Made by a program: the position numbers and the translations under genes. Below the pieces are notes generated by a model. The model worked only from the letters and a program-made list of their open reading frames with translations, was not told where the DNA came from and did not search any database. DNA of 64,000 nt from Gammaproteobacteria bacterium (GTDB lineage Bacteria > Pseudomonadota > Gammaproteobacteria > Arenicellales > Poriferihabitantaceae), in the NCBI GenBank assembly GCA_009842505.1, contig VYFG01000139.1, forward strand, positions 1 to 64,000. Direction: 5' to 3'. This document shows, one piece after another, positions 49,356 through 59,283 of this stretch. Position 1 is the first letter of the stretch. Each line of letters begins with the position of its first letter.

Positions 49356-50257
49356 GACTCGTTTTCGATCAGTTCGAGGTACAGCTGCTGCAGCCGTTCC
49401 ACCAGGGGGCCGCGCCGGCCTTCGCCGATGACGCGGCCGTCCACTTCCGATACCGGTGCCACGCCCGCGAAGGTACCGGTGACGAAGCTTTCCTCGGCGC
49501 CGTAGACGTCGGTGAGGCTGAAATTCCGCTCGCAGACGGGGATGCCGTTGTCGCGGCAGATCCGGATGATGTTGCCACGGGTGATGCCGCCGAGGCAGTA
49601 GTCGCCCCCCGACGTCCAGACTTCCCCGCCCCGGACAATGAAGAAATGGGTGGAGTTGCAGGTGGCGACGAAGCCGTGGGGGTCCAGCATCAACGCCTCG
49701 TCCGCTCCGGCCTTGGCCGCCTGGATGCAGGCGGTGATGCAGTTCAGCTTGGAATGGCTGTTGAGCTTGGGGTCCTGGACATCCGGGTATCCCCGGCGGA
49801 CATGGACGGTAAAGAGCCGGATCCCGCGGGTCAGCGTTTCCGGCAGGGCGGTCTTGTATTCCGGGATGATCACGATGGTGGGCGGCGAGATCGTGACCCT
49901 GGGATCCTGGTAGGGCGTTGCCTTGACGCCGCGGGTGACCATGAGGCGGATGTGCACGCCGTCGGTCATGTCGTTTGCCTGCAGGCAGTCGCGGAGTCGC
50001 CGTTCCAGTGCTTCCGTTGACACGTCCATCTCCATGTCGATGGCCTTGGCGCCCTCGTACAGCCTTTTCAGGTGCTGGTCCAGGAAGGCGATTTTCCCTT
50101 TGTGGACACGGAGTCCTTCCCAGATCCCGTCACCGAGCACGAACCCGCTGTCAAAGACCGAGACCTTCGCCTGGTCCCGGGGATACAGTTCGCCGTTGAT
50201 GTCGATCAGGATGGACGCATTGCGCGGATCGTCCCGGTAATCGTGGGTGCCCTTCAT
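49352..50257 (-). CDS. class IV PLP aminotransferase (branched-chain/D-amino-acid type)
   Basis: This 301-residue class IV aminotransferase contains VFDSGFVLGDGIWEGLRVHKG at the N-terminus, the PLP lysine in LNSHSKLNCITACIQAAKAGADEALMLD, and the C-terminal GGITRGNIIRICRDNGIPVCERNFSL. It could act on branched-chain, D-amino or aminodeoxychorismate-like substrates. The start was chosen at the ATG of MKGTHDYRDD; upstream in-frame sequence is not protein-like. It heads the four-gene operon and diverges from the purine permease. Confidence 0.85.
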   Translation of the reverse strand: MKGTHDYRDDPRNASILIDINGELYPRDQAKVSVFDSGFVLGDGIWEGLRVHKGKIAFLDQHLKRLYEGAKAIDMEMDVSTEALERRLRDCLQANDMTDGVHIRLMVTRGVKATPYQDPRVTISPPTIVIIPEYKTALPETLTRGIRLFTVHVRRGYPDVQDPKLNSHSKLNCITACIQAAKAGADEALMLDPHGFVATCNSTHFFIVRGGEVWTSGGDYCLGGITRGNIIRICRDNGIPVCERNFSLTDVYGAEESFVTGTFAGVAPVSEVDGRVIGEGRRGPLVERLQQLYLELIENES

Positions 50258-50565
50258 GGCGGCGGTGGAGCAAAGTCGGTTTCGGGGAGCGCAATCATAC
50301 CAATCCGGGTGGTGTAAGTCCTGCGGGCCGGCGCCTGCAACGCCCGAACCCGGGCGATTTCCTCTTCCCGGCCCCCTGTGGCCGCAACGATGCGTCGTCA
50401 CGGCCTGGCTGCGGAATCCGGATCTCCATCGGTGATGCATGTCCGGCCCGTGGAGGGCACATGCTCCGCATGGTATGATGCGCGGCAGCCGGCGGGGCCC
50501 GCCGGCACAGCGCCGGGCGATGGAAAACCCGTGCCGCCACATCGCACTCGTGGGGGGAACAGACC
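50258..50565. other. divergent promoter region, aminotransferase/permease
   Basis: About 310 bases between divergent genes with no supported ORF. A strong GGGGGGAACAGACC ribosome-binding site lies directly before the permease ATG. I searched for the RutR-like palindrome found at the purine cluster and did not see it here. Confidence 0.5.
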
Positions 50566-51939
50566 ATGGCTTTGAACAATCCTAAACTCGGGACGCCGGA
50601 GCAGCTTCGGGACCCGGACTACACGCCATCGCTTGCATCGGCCATTCCGCTCGGCATCCAGCATGTGCTGGCGATGTTCATCAGCAACGTGACGCCCGCG
50701 ATCATCATCGCGGGCGCGGCGGGATTCGGCTTCGGCTCGAATTCGCCGGATTTCCCGAACCTCATCTACATGATCCAGATGTCGATGCTGTTCGCAGGCG
50801 TCGCGACATTGATCCAGACAATCGGCTTCGGGCCGGTTGGGGCGCGTCTGCCGATCGTGCAGGGCACGAGCTTCGCATTCATACCGATCATGATTCCGCT
50901 GGTTGCAGGCAAGGGCGTCGATGCCATGGCCGCGGTCATGGGCGGAGTGCTCGTCGGGGGCCTGTTTCACACCTGCCTTGCCCCGATCATCGGTCGAATC
51001 CGGTTTGCGTTGCCGCCGCTGGTGACCGGACTCGTCGTCATGATGATCGGATTGGCGCTGCTCAAGGTCGGGATCCAGTATGCCGCCGGCGGCGTGCCCG
51101 CAATCGGGAAGCCCGAATACGGCAGCCTGCTGAACTGGTCCGTGGCACTGGTCGTCATCGTGGTGACGCTGGGGCTGAAGTTCTTCACCCGCGGCATGGC
51201 CTCCGTGGCCGCCGTGCTGCTCGGGCTCGTCGCCGGCTACCTCGTCGCCCTGGCACTGGGCATGGTGAACTTCGGTGCTGTGGGACGGGCCGCGGTATTC
51301 GCGTTGCCGAATCCGCTGCATTTCGGGATCGAGTTTTCCGCTGCCGCCATTATCGGCTTTTGCCTGATGGCGTTCATTTCCGCCATCGAGACAGTAGGCG
51401 ACGTGTCCGGAATCACCAAGGGCGGCGCAGGCCGGGAGGCAACGGATGAGGAAATCAAGGGCGCGACGTTCGCCGACGGCGCCGGCACGGCGATATCCGG
51501 CCTGTTCGGTGCCCTGCCGAACACCTCGTTCTCGCAGAACGTCGGCCTGATCGCGATCACCGGGGTGATGAGCCGGCACGTCGTGACGTACGGCGCCATC
51601 CTGCTGGTGATCGCGGGCCTTGTGCCCAAGGTGGGGGCGCTGGTGTCGACCATCCCGATCGAGGTGCTCGGCGGCGGCGTCATCGTGATGTTCGGCATGG
51701 TGGTTTCTGCGGGCATCAACATGCTCTCCTCCGTCAACTGGAACCGGCGCAACATGGTGATATTCGCTGTCTCCGTGTCCATCGGGTTCGGCCTGCAGCT
51801 TGAGCCAGGCGCACTGCAGCACCTGCCGTCAACCGCCAAGATCCTGCTGACCTCGGGACTCCTGCCCGCCGCCGTCATCGCGATCGTCCTGAACCTGGTG
51901 CTGCCCGAGGAGCTCGTCGGCGATTCCGAGGAATCCTGA
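50566..51939 (+). CDS. NCS2-family xanthine/urate permease
   Basis: This 457-residue inner-membrane protein belongs to the nucleobase-cation symporter-2 family, with about 14 hydrophobic segments. IQHVLAMFISNVTPAII and QGTSFAFIPIM near the start, FISAIETVGDVSGITKGG in the middle, and PNTSFSQNVGLIAITGVMSRHV are the substrate-region motifs. The QNVGLIxITxVMSRHV form is typical of xanthine or uric acid carriers rather than uracil carriers. It would supply substrate to the xanthine/urate pathway at 2-11 kb, although it is encoded about 40 kb away. Confidence 0.88.
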   Translation: MALNNPKLGTPEQLRDPDYTPSLASAIPLGIQHVLAMFISNVTPAIIIAGAAGFGFGSNSPDFPNLIYMIQMSMLFAGVATLIQTIGFGPVGARLPIVQGTSFAFIPIMIPLVAGKGVDAMAAVMGGVLVGGLFHTCLAPIIGRIRFALPPLVTGLVVMMIGLALLKVGIQYAAGGVPAIGKPEYGSLLNWSVALVVIVVTLGLKFFTRGMASVAAVLLGLVAGYLVALALGMVNFGAVGRAAVFALPNPLHFGIEFSAAAIIGFCLMAFISAIETVGDVSGITKGGAGREATDEEIKGATFADGAGTAISGLFGALPNTSFSQNVGLIAITGVMSRHVVTYGAILLVIAGLVPKVGALVSTIPIEVLGGGVIVMFGMVVSAGINMLSSVNWNRRNMVIFAVSVSIGFGLQLEPGALQHLPSTAKILLTSGLLPAAVIAIVLNLVLPEELVGDSEES

Positions 51940-52012
51940 CCCGGAACGGCGGCATCGCCAGCATGCATGATGCCGGGCCGGCCTCCGCCGGCAGGGGATT
52001 GAATCGGCTGCC

Positions 52013-53224
52013 TTATTGCCCGAAAACCAGTAGTTTGAGCTCCCTGTCCTGAACCGATACCAGTCCGAGTTCGGCCAGATTGCGCAGGTCCCTGTCCCGT
52101 GTTTTCCGGGTGAGTTTTTCGTACATCCCCGTATACCATGGCTGTGTCTGGACACTTCGGAGCGCGTGTCCGGTGCCCCTTGGCAGCAGGTTGTTGATGA
52201 TCATGAACTGGCGCCCGTTGATATCCCCTTCCCGGTAGCAGGACGAGACATGATTTTCGTAAAGGACCACGCCGAGCAATTGGTTGACCCGGAAATGCAG
52301 GGAGAAGAACACCTCCCTGAGGCGATTCAGGAAATACTCCACAAAGGGTGTATTTGCCACTTCTCTCTCCTTCTTTTCGAGTTTCCGTGACGTATTGAAT
52401 ACCAGGAAATACCCATCGATGTGTTCCAGGTAGGCCCTTGAGAGCGCATGGTGTGCCAACGGCATTCCCGAGCATTTGACCAAGAGTGCCTCGATGAGCC
52501 TTCCAATCCGTCCGTTTCCGTCATAAAACGGATGGATCCGTTTGAAATAGTAATGTGCCAGCGGAGCCCTGACTAGGGGATGCTGCCCAAGCATGTAGTC
52601 GCTGTTGATCCATTGGATGTAATGTTTCATCAGCTTCTGGATGTCCTCCAGGCACTTGGGCGGTGTATAGATGCCGCCATGAGCGGGATCGCCGACGACC
52701 GTTTCCGCCTGCCGGGTGTTGTTGCGATATCTGCCGGGTTTGTTTGACGGATGGGTGAGACCGCCGGTGATCAGTTCGTGCAGTTCAATGATCAGTTCTT
52801 CGCTCAGAAGGAACGAAATTCCATTGGGGTCCTCGACTCCGTCCTCCCGGTTCCGGGCGAGCAGATCGACATGCTCGTATGCCCTTTTCAGGTTCACCAC
52901 TCGGCGTTCCCTTTCTGTGGTGATCTCTTCGACCTGGGAGTCTTTCCTGAAGATCTCGCCGATTTCCGTTTCCGACATGGTTCCGCCCTCGATCGTGTTG
53001 GTACCGAACACGCTGGAGACCAATACCTCCCACTCCATTTCCATGGCGATTTGCGGCAACTGCGGCACCGATGCAAACACAGCATGGGCGTCCGCCACCC
53101 TCTCAATGAGTGGCGTAATGGCGGACATGTCCAATCCGACCTGGAAATGGAAATTTCCGGATCGATTTGTTTCCACAATAATGTCCTCGATTTCCTGAGA
53201 AAAAATGTCTGATTGTTTTCTCAT
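52013..53224 (-). CDS. Fic-domain protein (likely AMPylase), class II
   Basis: This 403-residue protein has the complete Fic active-site motif HPFYDGNGRIGR (residues 231-242) with catalytic His231. Fic enzymes transfer AMP or other nucleotides to protein side chains. The inhibitory motif (S/T)XXXE(G/N) is present at residues 75-80 (TNTIEG), N-terminal to the Fic core, which makes it a class II, self-inhibited enzyme. The C-terminal part has a winged-helix-like end (RNLAELGLVSVQDRELKLL). The gene is more AT-rich than its neighbours and is preceded by a very AT-rich promoter region. Confidence 0.92.
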   Translation of the reverse strand: MRKQSDIFSQEIEDIIVETNRSGNFHFQVGLDMSAITPLIERVADAHAVFASVPQLPQIAMEMEWEVLVSSVFGTNTIEGGTMSETEIGEIFRKDSQVEEITTERERRVVNLKRAYEHVDLLARNREDGVEDPNGISFLLSEELIIELHELITGGLTHPSNKPGRYRNNTRQAETVVGDPAHGGIYTPPKCLEDIQKLMKHYIQWINSDYMLGQHPLVRAPLAHYYFKRIHPFYDGNGRIGRLIEALLVKCSGMPLAHHALSRAYLEHIDGYFLVFNTSRKLEKKEREVANTPFVEYFLNRLREVFFSLHFRVNQLLGVVLYENHVSSCYREGDINGRQFMIINNLLPRGTGHALRSVQTQPWYTGMYEKLTRKTRDRDLRNLAELGLVSVQDRELKLLVFGQ

Positions 53225-53598
53225 AATTATTTATTATATACAATAATATATATAATATTACCATAAACTATATGAAAAAATATGTCCTAATATATGTCTT
53301 GAAATTAGTTCGTGAATCAGCTGCAGTGTTCGCTGCAGTCCCGAAGGTCGATTTCCCGATAAACCGTACCGGCGCCAAGCCGGGTCTGGAATCACTTTCC
53401 TTCGTGGCATGCCATAATCAGGCCCATCAAGCGTCCGACCCATGATGCTGGTTTACAACAGGTGAAATCTGTCCATCCCGCGAAGTCCCGAATCTCCCGT
53501 ATGAAGGGTCTGCCTGGATCAATATGCGCATGCCGTGGACCTGCCCGAACGGGTATTCCGACTCGCGCACGTTGCAGCCGGTTGTACGGAATCTGAAC
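53225..53598. other. AT-rich divergent intergenic region
   Basis: The 60-80 bases next to fic are almost wholly A/T (TATATA-type runs), unlike anything else in the window, and probably carry the fic promoter. The rest returns to average composition. No gene is supported. Confidence 0.5.
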
Positions 53599-54069
53599 AT
53601 GTTCGAGGCTGCGCCCGACTGGACGGTCCGCGAGTGGCTGAATACCGACAGGCCGCTCTCATTGCAGGATTTCCAGGGGAAAGTCATCGTGATCGAGGCG
53701 TTCCAGATGCTGTGCCCGGGATGCGTCAGCCACGGTCTGCCCCTGGCCCAGAAGATTCGGGATACGTTCGGTGCCGACCAGGTCGCGGTGATCGGGATTC
53801 ATACCGTTTTCGAGCACCACGACGTCCAGGGAGGCAAACCGGCACTGGAGGCCTTCCTGCACGAGTATCGATACCGGTTCCCCGTCGGGATCGACCTGCG
53901 CAATGAAGGGGAGCGGATTCCCGCTACCATGGGCCACTATGAAATGCAGGGCACTCCCACCTTCGTTCTCATTGACAAGAAGGGTCGGCGCAGGAGACAG
54001 TATTTTGGTATGGTCAGTGAATTGGTCATTGGCTCCGAGATCGGCCAGTTGATAGCGGAACCGCTGTAG
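53599..54069 (+). CDS. thioredoxin-fold redoxin
   Basis: This 156-residue protein has a thioredoxin fold with a CPGC motif in VIEAFQMLCPGCVSHGLPLAQKI and a conserved cis-proline region (MQGTPTFVLIDKKGR). It resembles the AhpC/TSA-redoxin and TlpA/ResA group. The start was set at the ATG of MFEAAPDW with GGAA upstream; a longer form begins 75 bases earlier. No signal peptide is seen, so it is probably cytoplasmic. Partners are not evident. Confidence 0.8.
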   Translation: MFEAAPDWTVREWLNTDRPLSLQDFQGKVIVIEAFQMLCPGCVSHGLPLAQKIRDTFGADQVAVIGIHTVFEHHDVQGGKPALEAFLHEYRYRFPVGIDLRNEGERIPATMGHYEMQGTPTFVLIDKKGRRRRQYFGMVSELVIGSEIGQLIAEPL

Positions 54070-54285
54070 CGGTCGGGCACGTCCGGCGAATCAGAACAAC
54101 TCCTTGCAGCGGCGCCTGCTTTCGATTGATCCGTGACAGACAGTAAACTGGGCATCCCTGCTGGCACATTTCCCGGGCCTGGAATTCCTGGCGAGAAGGC
54201 CGGGACGATTCCGGGGCACCTGGCCGGGAGGGCGAACCGCCCGTTGGCCCTGAGAGAGCCTTAAAGCAACATTTTATCCAGAACC

Positions 54286-55692
54286 ATGAATACGCAGAAT
54301 CCGGGCATACGAATACTGGTGGACGCACTGTCAACCGGCGAACTGACCGCCACCGCGCTGGTCGGGGACAGGTACAACCGGGCGCAGGATATCGAGGGTG
54401 TGTTCGTCATGCTCGATGACGGGGCGCCGGAACAGGCGCGGGAGGTCGACCGGCGCCGCGCCGCCGGGCAGGCCGGTCCGCTCGAGGGTATCCCGGTGAC
54501 GCTCAAGGATCTTTTCAACGTCCGGGGCCAAAGGACGCTGGCCGGTTCCCGGGTGTTGTGGGATTCCGCGCCGGTCGAATCCGAGGATGCCGCGGTCGTC
54601 TCCCACCTGCGGGCGGCGGGGATGCTCTTCCTCGGGCGGGCCAACATGAGCGAGTTCGCTTTCAGCGGCATGGGGCTGAACCCGCACCACCCGCCGCTTT
54701 ACTCGGTATGGGACCGTGAAACCGGCCGCCTGCCCGGCGGATCCTCTTCCGGCAGCGCGGTCAGCGTGGCCCTTGGCATCGTGCCCGGCACCCTGGGATC
54801 CGACACCGCCGGCTCCTGCCGGATCCCCGCGGCGTTCAATGGCATCGTCGGCGTCAAGCCAAGCTTCGGCCGTCTCTCCCTGGAGGGCGTCTACCCGCTT
54901 TCCCCCACCTCCGATGCCCCCGGCCCCCTGGGCGTGGACGTGGATACCTGCTTCATCCTGGATCACCTGATGTCCGGCGCATTCGACGGGAGCCTGCCGA
55001 CCCTGCTGCCCCTTGAACCGGAACCGACGACGCTGACGGTTCCCGGCGGCGCGGCCCTGGCCGGGCTGGATCCCGAGGTGGAGCAGGCGTTTTCCATCGC
55101 CGTCAGCCGGCTGGCGGCGGGCGGGATCACGGTCGAGCGGCAGCCGACACCCGTCATCGACGACAGCATCCGGATGTTTCTCGAACGGCCTGTGGTTCTG
55201 TACGAGGTCTGGCGGGACCATGCGGCAAGACTGGAGAGCCGTGGCGATGAGTACGACCCCTACGTGCGCAAGCGGATGGGCGGTGGGCGCAACGTGAGCC
55301 GCGAGGATCAGGAAAACCGTTATCGTGAAAAAGAAAGCCTTGTCAGGAGGTTGGATTCCGAATTTAAAGAGAAATCGATGACAGCACTGATGTATCCAAC
55401 TGCGGTCTGCATCCCCCCGGCGGTGTCGGAGACCGGGGATCCGGACAGGATCGGCGACGTCAACATGCGCTGTCTTCGCAACGCCGCGTCGGTGAATTAT
55501 TTTGACGGATGTGCCATCAGCCTGCCCTGTCACCGGGACGGCGAAGCCCCGGTGGGGCTGATGCTGGCCATGCCCCGCGGCCATGACCGTGAACTGTTCC
55601 GGCTGGCAGCGCTGGTCGAAAACCTCCTCCGGCCGGTCCGGACCGGGCAGTACCGGGTCCCGCAGCCGGAACCGGCAAGGCAGTTCAACTGA
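54286..55692 (+). CDS. amidase-signature-family amidase
   Basis: This 468-residue enzyme has the Ser-cisSer-Lys triad of the amidase signature family: Lys74 in [12 protein letters not shown], the cis-serine in [12 protein letters not shown] (about 153-155) and Ser177 in [16 protein letters not shown]. It hydrolyses amides to carboxylic acid and ammonia. Its position 112 bases before the nitrile hydratase genes, same strand, fits the standard nitrile pathway in which hydratase makes the amide and amidase completes hydrolysis. Confidence 0.9.
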   Translation: MNTQNPGIRILVDALSTGELTATALVGDRYNRAQDIEGVFVMLDDGAPEQAREVDRRRAAGQAGPLEGIPVTLKDLFNVRGQRTLAGSRVLWDSAPVESEDAAVVSHLRAAGMLFLGRANMSEFAFSGMGLNPHHPPLYSVWDRETGRLPGGSSSGSAVSVALGIVPGTLGSDTAGSCRIPAAFNGIVGVKPSFGRLSLEGVYPLSPTSDAPGPLGVDVDTCFILDHLMSGAFDGSLPTLLPLEPEPTTLTVPGGAALAGLDPEVEQAFSIAVSRLAAGGITVERQPTPVIDDSIRMFLERPVVLYEVWRDHAARLESRGDEYDPYVRKRMGGGRNVSREDQENRYREKESLVRRLDSEFKEKSMTALMYPTAVCIPPAVSETGDPDRIGDVNMRCLRNAASVNYFDGCAISLPCHRDGEAPVGLMLAMPRGHDRELFRLAALVENLLRPVRTGQYRVPQPEPARQFN

Positions 55693-55804
55693 AAACCGGC
55701 GGGTTGCAGGGAATTCCCCCTTGGCTGCCGGCCCAGGGGAATCTGTCGTCCATTTCCGAACTGTGGGAAAATTCCGTCCCCCGGCACGCCACGAGCAGAG
55801 CGCG

Positions 55805-56425
55805 ATGCGAGAACACGACCACGAACACGGGCACCCCCATCACTCCGTCCCTGCCGGCGATATCGAACGGCGGGTAAGCAGCCTCGAGGCACTGCTGCTG
55901 GAAAAGGGGCTCGTGGACGCCCATGCCATGGACCGGCTGGTGGATACCTACACGAACCGGGTGGGACCGGGGAATGGTGCCAGGGTGGTGGCCCGGGCCT
56001 GGACCGATCCCGACTACAAGGCGCGCCTCATGGAGGACGCCACCGGCGCCATCCGGGAGATGGGTTACACGGGCCGCCAGGGAGAGCACATGGTGGTGGT
56101 CGAAAACACCGAAGCGGTGCACAACATCGTGGTCTGCACGCTCTGCTCGTGCTACCCGTGGCCGGTGCTGGGGTTGCCGCCGGCCTGGTACAAGTCCTCC
56201 GAGTACCGGGCGCGGGCGGTAAGTGAGCCAAGAGCGGTGCTGGCGGAGTTCGGGGTCGACCTCGATCCCGGCGTCGAAATCCGCGTGTGGGATTCCACGG
56301 CGGAAATCCGCTACCTCGTGCTGCCGCGCCGGCCCGGGGACACGGAACACCTGTCGGACGGGGAACTGGCGGTCCTGGTGCACCGTGACGCCATGATCGG
56401 CACCGCGCTCGTGGAGGCGCCCTGA
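55805..56425 (+). CDS. nthA: nitrile hydratase alpha subunit, cobalt type
   Basis: This 206-residue subunit holds the metal site of nitrile hydratase, which converts nitriles to amides. The claw-setting motif is CTLCSC (111-116). Threonine in the second position marks the cobalt-dependent type; iron types have serine there. The N-terminus is unusually histidine-rich ([13 protein letters not shown]), which could bind metal. The start is the ATG before REHDHEHG. The stop overlaps the beta-subunit start (TGATG). Confidence 0.95.
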   Translation: MREHDHEHGHPHHSVPAGDIERRVSSLEALLLEKGLVDAHAMDRLVDTYTNRVGPGNGARVVARAWTDPDYKARLMEDATGAIREMGYTGRQGEHMVVVENTEAVHNIVVCTLCSCYPWPVLGLPPAWYKSSEYRARAVSEPRAVLAEFGVDLDPGVEIRVWDSTAEIRYLVLPRRPGDTEHLSDGELAVLVHRDAMIGTALVEAP

Positions 56426-57084
56426 TGGACGGCGCCCATGATCTCGGCGGGATGCACGGATTCGGCGCCGTCGACCGCAGCCAGGAGGCCCATTTCCCGC
56501 AGGACTGGGAGGAGCGCGTTTTCCGCCTGACCCTGGCCTGCGGAATGCTGGGAAAGTGGAACCTGGACATGTCCCGATCGGCCCGGGAGCGGATGGAGCC
56601 CGCGCATTACCTCGCCAGCAGCTATTACGAGCACTGGCTGCACGGGCTCGAATCGCTGCTGGTGGACAAGGGGCTGGTGACCCCCGGGGAGCTGTCGAGC
56701 GGACGTGCCGGGGAAGGCAGGATCTTCGATCCCGTTCCCGGGGACCGGGTTAAGGAGATCCTGGAAAGGGGAGGGCCGACGCTGATGGAGGCGCATGCGC
56801 CGAGGAAGTATCGCGCCGGCGACCGGGTTCGAATCGTCAACGAACACCCGCGTCACCATACCCGGATGCCGCGGTATATTCGCGGCCGCGCCGGGGAGGT
56901 CGTGTCCTGCCACGGAGCGCATGTGTTCCCGGACGAGCACGCCACGTCCGGCGAGAAGATTCCCCATTACCTGTACGGGGTCCGCTTCACCGGCGAGGAA
57001 CTCTGGGGGGCGGGTTTCGCGGAGGAAGGTGCAGTGGTCTACGTGGATGTCTTCGAGCCCTACATCGCCGGTATCGCCGATTGA
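56425..57084 (+). CDS. nthB: nitrile hydratase beta subunit
   Basis: This 219-residue subunit pairs with NthA to form the active site. The family start [16 protein letters not shown] is intact. FRLTLACGMLGKWNLDMSRSARERM and the C-terminal SH3-like domain (YRAGDRVRIVNEHPRHHTRMPRYIRGRAGEV ... YGVRFTGEELWG) are as expected. Translation is coupled to nthA by a one-base overlap. The length is typical of this family. Confidence 0.95.
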   Translation: MDGAHDLGGMHGFGAVDRSQEAHFPQDWEERVFRLTLACGMLGKWNLDMSRSARERMEPAHYLASSYYEHWLHGLESLLVDKGLVTPGELSSGRAGEGRIFDPVPGDRVKEILERGGPTLMEAHAPRKYRAGDRVRIVNEHPRHHTRMPRYIRGRAGEVVSCHGAHVFPDEHATSGEKIPHYLYGVRFTGEELWGAGFAEEGAVVYVDVFEPYIAGIAD

Positions 57085-57157
57085 AGCGCCTGCGGTACAT
57101 CCGGCGGACCCGGCCATCCCGGCAGCCGGCCGGTGGACGCAGTCCCTGGCCGGGCCG

Positions 57158-57412
57158 ATGATCGAGCCGCATCCCTCCCAGCCACGGGTGGACGGGGAGC
57201 CCGTATTCGATGCCCCGTGGCAGGCGCGTACGTTTGCCATGGCGGTACACCTGCACGAGGCGGGCCTCTTCACCTGGGGGGAATGGTCGGAACGGCTCGC
57301 GCGGCAGATCGCCGCGCGGGAACGCCTCCGGCCCATCGCCGGCAGCGACGACTATTACCGGGTATGGCAGGACACCCTGGAGGCACTGGTCGCGGAACGG
57401 GCCGGAACATGA
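57158..57412 (+). CDS. nitrile hydratase activator (P14K/cobalt-subunit-exchange type)
   Basis: This short protein (84 residues from this ATG) matches the activator of cobalt nitrile hydratases, which forms a complex with the alpha subunit and swaps in the metal-loaded form. Hallmarks are EPVFDAPWQARTFAMAVHLHEAGLFTWGEWSERL and a C-terminal YYRVWQDTLEALVAER. The true start is uncertain: the frame is open further upstream, but no better start is visible between the nthB stop and 57158. The HAD gene start overlaps its stop (ATGA). Confidence 0.8.
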   Translation: MIEPHPSQPRVDGEPVFDAPWQARTFAMAVHLHEAGLFTWGEWSERLARQIAARERLRPIAGSDDYYRVWQDTLEALVAERAGT

Positions 57413-58110
57413 TCGTGGACGACCAGGAAATCGAGTGCGTCACGTTCGATCTGGATGACACCCTGTGGCTGTGCTTCCCGGTGATCCTCAAGGCCGAGTC
57501 CGTCTTCTACGACTGGCTCGGGAAACACTATCCGCGGATCGCCGAAGCATTCACGTTTGAAGGCCTGATCGACCGTCGAAGAGACTTTTTCAGCGGGCTT
57601 CCCGCCGGGATGGCGCATGATGTCACCTGGCAGCGGATGCGCTGGCTGGAGAAACTGGCGGATGATTTCGCCTGCCCGCGCGGGCACCTGGTCCAGGAGG
57701 GTTTCGAGGTCTTCCTCGCGGCACGCAACGACATCGAGCTGTATGACGGCGCCCATGAAATCCTCCGACTCGCCAGCGAGCGGTACACTTGCGGCACCAT
57801 TACCAACGGCAACGCCGACGTTGCGCGCATCGGCATCGACCACTATTTCGATTTCAGTATCACCGCCTCCGGCGCCGGCGCAGCCAAGCCGGATCCGGCG
57901 ATCTTTCTCGCCGCCGCCGAGGCCGCGGGCATGCCGCCGGAAAAGATCCTGCACATCGGCGACGATCCCGAGCGCGATATCCGGGGTGCCGCCAATGTCC
58001 GGATGAAAACCCTCTGGATCAACCCGGACGGGAAGCTCTGGGAAGGACCGGGGAGTCCGGACATGGAGCTTCGAAGCATCAATGAACTGGCAGGCCTGCT
58101 GGTTCACTGA
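57409..58110 (+). CDS. HAD-superfamily hydrolase
   Basis: This 233-residue phosphatase-like protein carries the HAD motifs: the nucleophile in FDLDDTLW (Asp14, Asp16), TNGN (motif II), KPDPAIF (motif III) and GDDPERDIRGA (motif IV). It belongs to the subfamily with a helical cap (YjjG-like). It overlaps the nitrile hydratase activator gene and precedes cobT by 99 bases, so it could be part of either process or be a housekeeping nucleotidase. Confidence 0.88.
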   Translation: MIVDDQEIECVTFDLDDTLWLCFPVILKAESVFYDWLGKHYPRIAEAFTFEGLIDRRRDFFSGLPAGMAHDVTWQRMRWLEKLADDFACPRGHLVQEGFEVFLAARNDIELYDGAHEILRLASERYTCGTITNGNADVARIGIDHYFDFSITASGAGAAKPDPAIFLAAAEAAGMPPEKILHIGDDPERDIRGAANVRMKTLWINPDGKLWEGPGSPDMELRSINELAGLLVH

Positions 58111-58209
58111 CGGGTTTCCGGCCGTGATGGACTCGCAACATGGAGGCAGCATGTTCCGGCTCCGGGGACCGGACCCGCAACCACCCGACACCACTTTCCG
58201 GATCACGCC

Positions 58210-59283
58210 ATGAACGAAACGCTTCCCTGGCACCAGCAGGCAACCAGGAAGATCGACCGTGCAGCCGTCGCGCGTGCGGAGGAACGCCAGCGCATGCTGA
58301 CAAAACCCCCGGGTTCCCTGGGAGCGCTGGAACGCCTCGCGGTGCGTGCCTGCGGATGGATGGGGGATGCGCCGGCGGTCAATCGCCCCGCCGTGGCGGT
58401 GTTCGCCGCCGATCATGGCATCGCGGCTGAGGGCGTGTCGGCCTTTCCCCAGGCCGTGACCGGGGAGATGGTGCGGAATTTTTCCGCGGGCGGCGCCGCC
58501 ATCAGCGTACTCGCCGGGTCCGTGGGGGCCATGCTGGAGGTGGTTCACCTGGGAACGGTCAATGATCCGGGTCCGCTGCCCGGCGTGGTTCGGGCGCACA
58601 TCGCGCCCGAGACCGCGAATTTTCTCCGCGGCCCCGCAATGACCGGGGACCAGCTGGAGCAGGCGCTGGCGGCGGGAAGAATGACGGTGGAGCGCTTCGT
58701 TGGCCGGGGCGCGGACATCCTCGCCTGCGGCGAGATGGGGATCGGCAACACCACCTCGTCCACGGCCCTGGCCTGCGCCTATCTCGGATTGTCCCCCAGG
58801 GACGTGGCGGGCCCCGGAACCGGCCTGGATGCCGCCGGGGTCGAGGCCAAGGCACAGGTGGTGGCCGGGGCGCTGGAATTTCACCGGGAGGGGCTCGCGG
58901 ACCCGATGTCGGTCCTTCGGCGGGTGGGCGGTTTCGAGATCGCTGCGCTCACCGGCGCCTTCATCGCCGCCGCCCAGTCGGGATTGCCGGTCCTGGTGGA
59001 CGGGTTCATCGCGTCCGCGGCGGCCCTCGCTGCCGTCAGGATCCGGCCATCGTCGGGCGAATGGATGCAGCTTTCCCATCTATCTGCGGAACCGGGCCAT
59101 GCGCTGCTCCAGGCAGCGCTCGCGCGGGAAACCGGAAGCCCCCCGCTGCTCGACCTCGGGATGCGGCTGGGCGAGGGCAGCGGTGCCGCACTGGCCATTC
59201 CCCTGGTGAGGCTTGCCCTGGACCTGCACCGGGAGATGGCCACTTTCGCGGAAGCCGGCGTCTCCGGGGCCGACAGACCATGA
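58210..59283 (+). CDS. cobT: nicotinate-nucleotide-dimethylbenzimidazole phosphoribosyltransferase
   Basis: This 357-residue enzyme activates the lower-ligand base of cobalamin as alpha-ribazole phosphate. Recognisable stretches are [63 protein letters not shown] and the C-terminal [20 protein letters not shown]. The length is normal for the family. It is followed with a four-base overlap (ATGA) by the alpha-ribazole phosphatase gene. Confidence 0.95.
   Translation: MNETLPWHQQATRKIDRAAVARAEERQRMLTKPPGSLGALERLAVRACGWMGDAPAVNRPAVAVFAADHGIAAEGVSAFPQAVTGEMVRNFSAGGAAISVLAGSVGAMLEVVHLGTVNDPGPLPGVVRAHIAPETANFLRGPAMTGDQLEQALAAGRMTVERFVGRGADILACGEMGIGNTTSSTALACAYLGLSPRDVAGPGTGLDAAGVEAKAQVVAGALEFHREGLADPMSVLRRVGGFEIAALTGAFIAAAQSGLPVLVDGFIASAAALAAVRIRPSSGEWMQLSHLSAEPGHALLQAALARETGSPPLLDLGMRLGEGSGAALAIPLVRLALDLHREMATFAEAGVSGADRP

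Noticed and set aside
55805-56425. Iron-type nitrile hydratase
   Set aside because: The metal motif is CTLCSC; iron-type enzymes have serine in place of the threonine.
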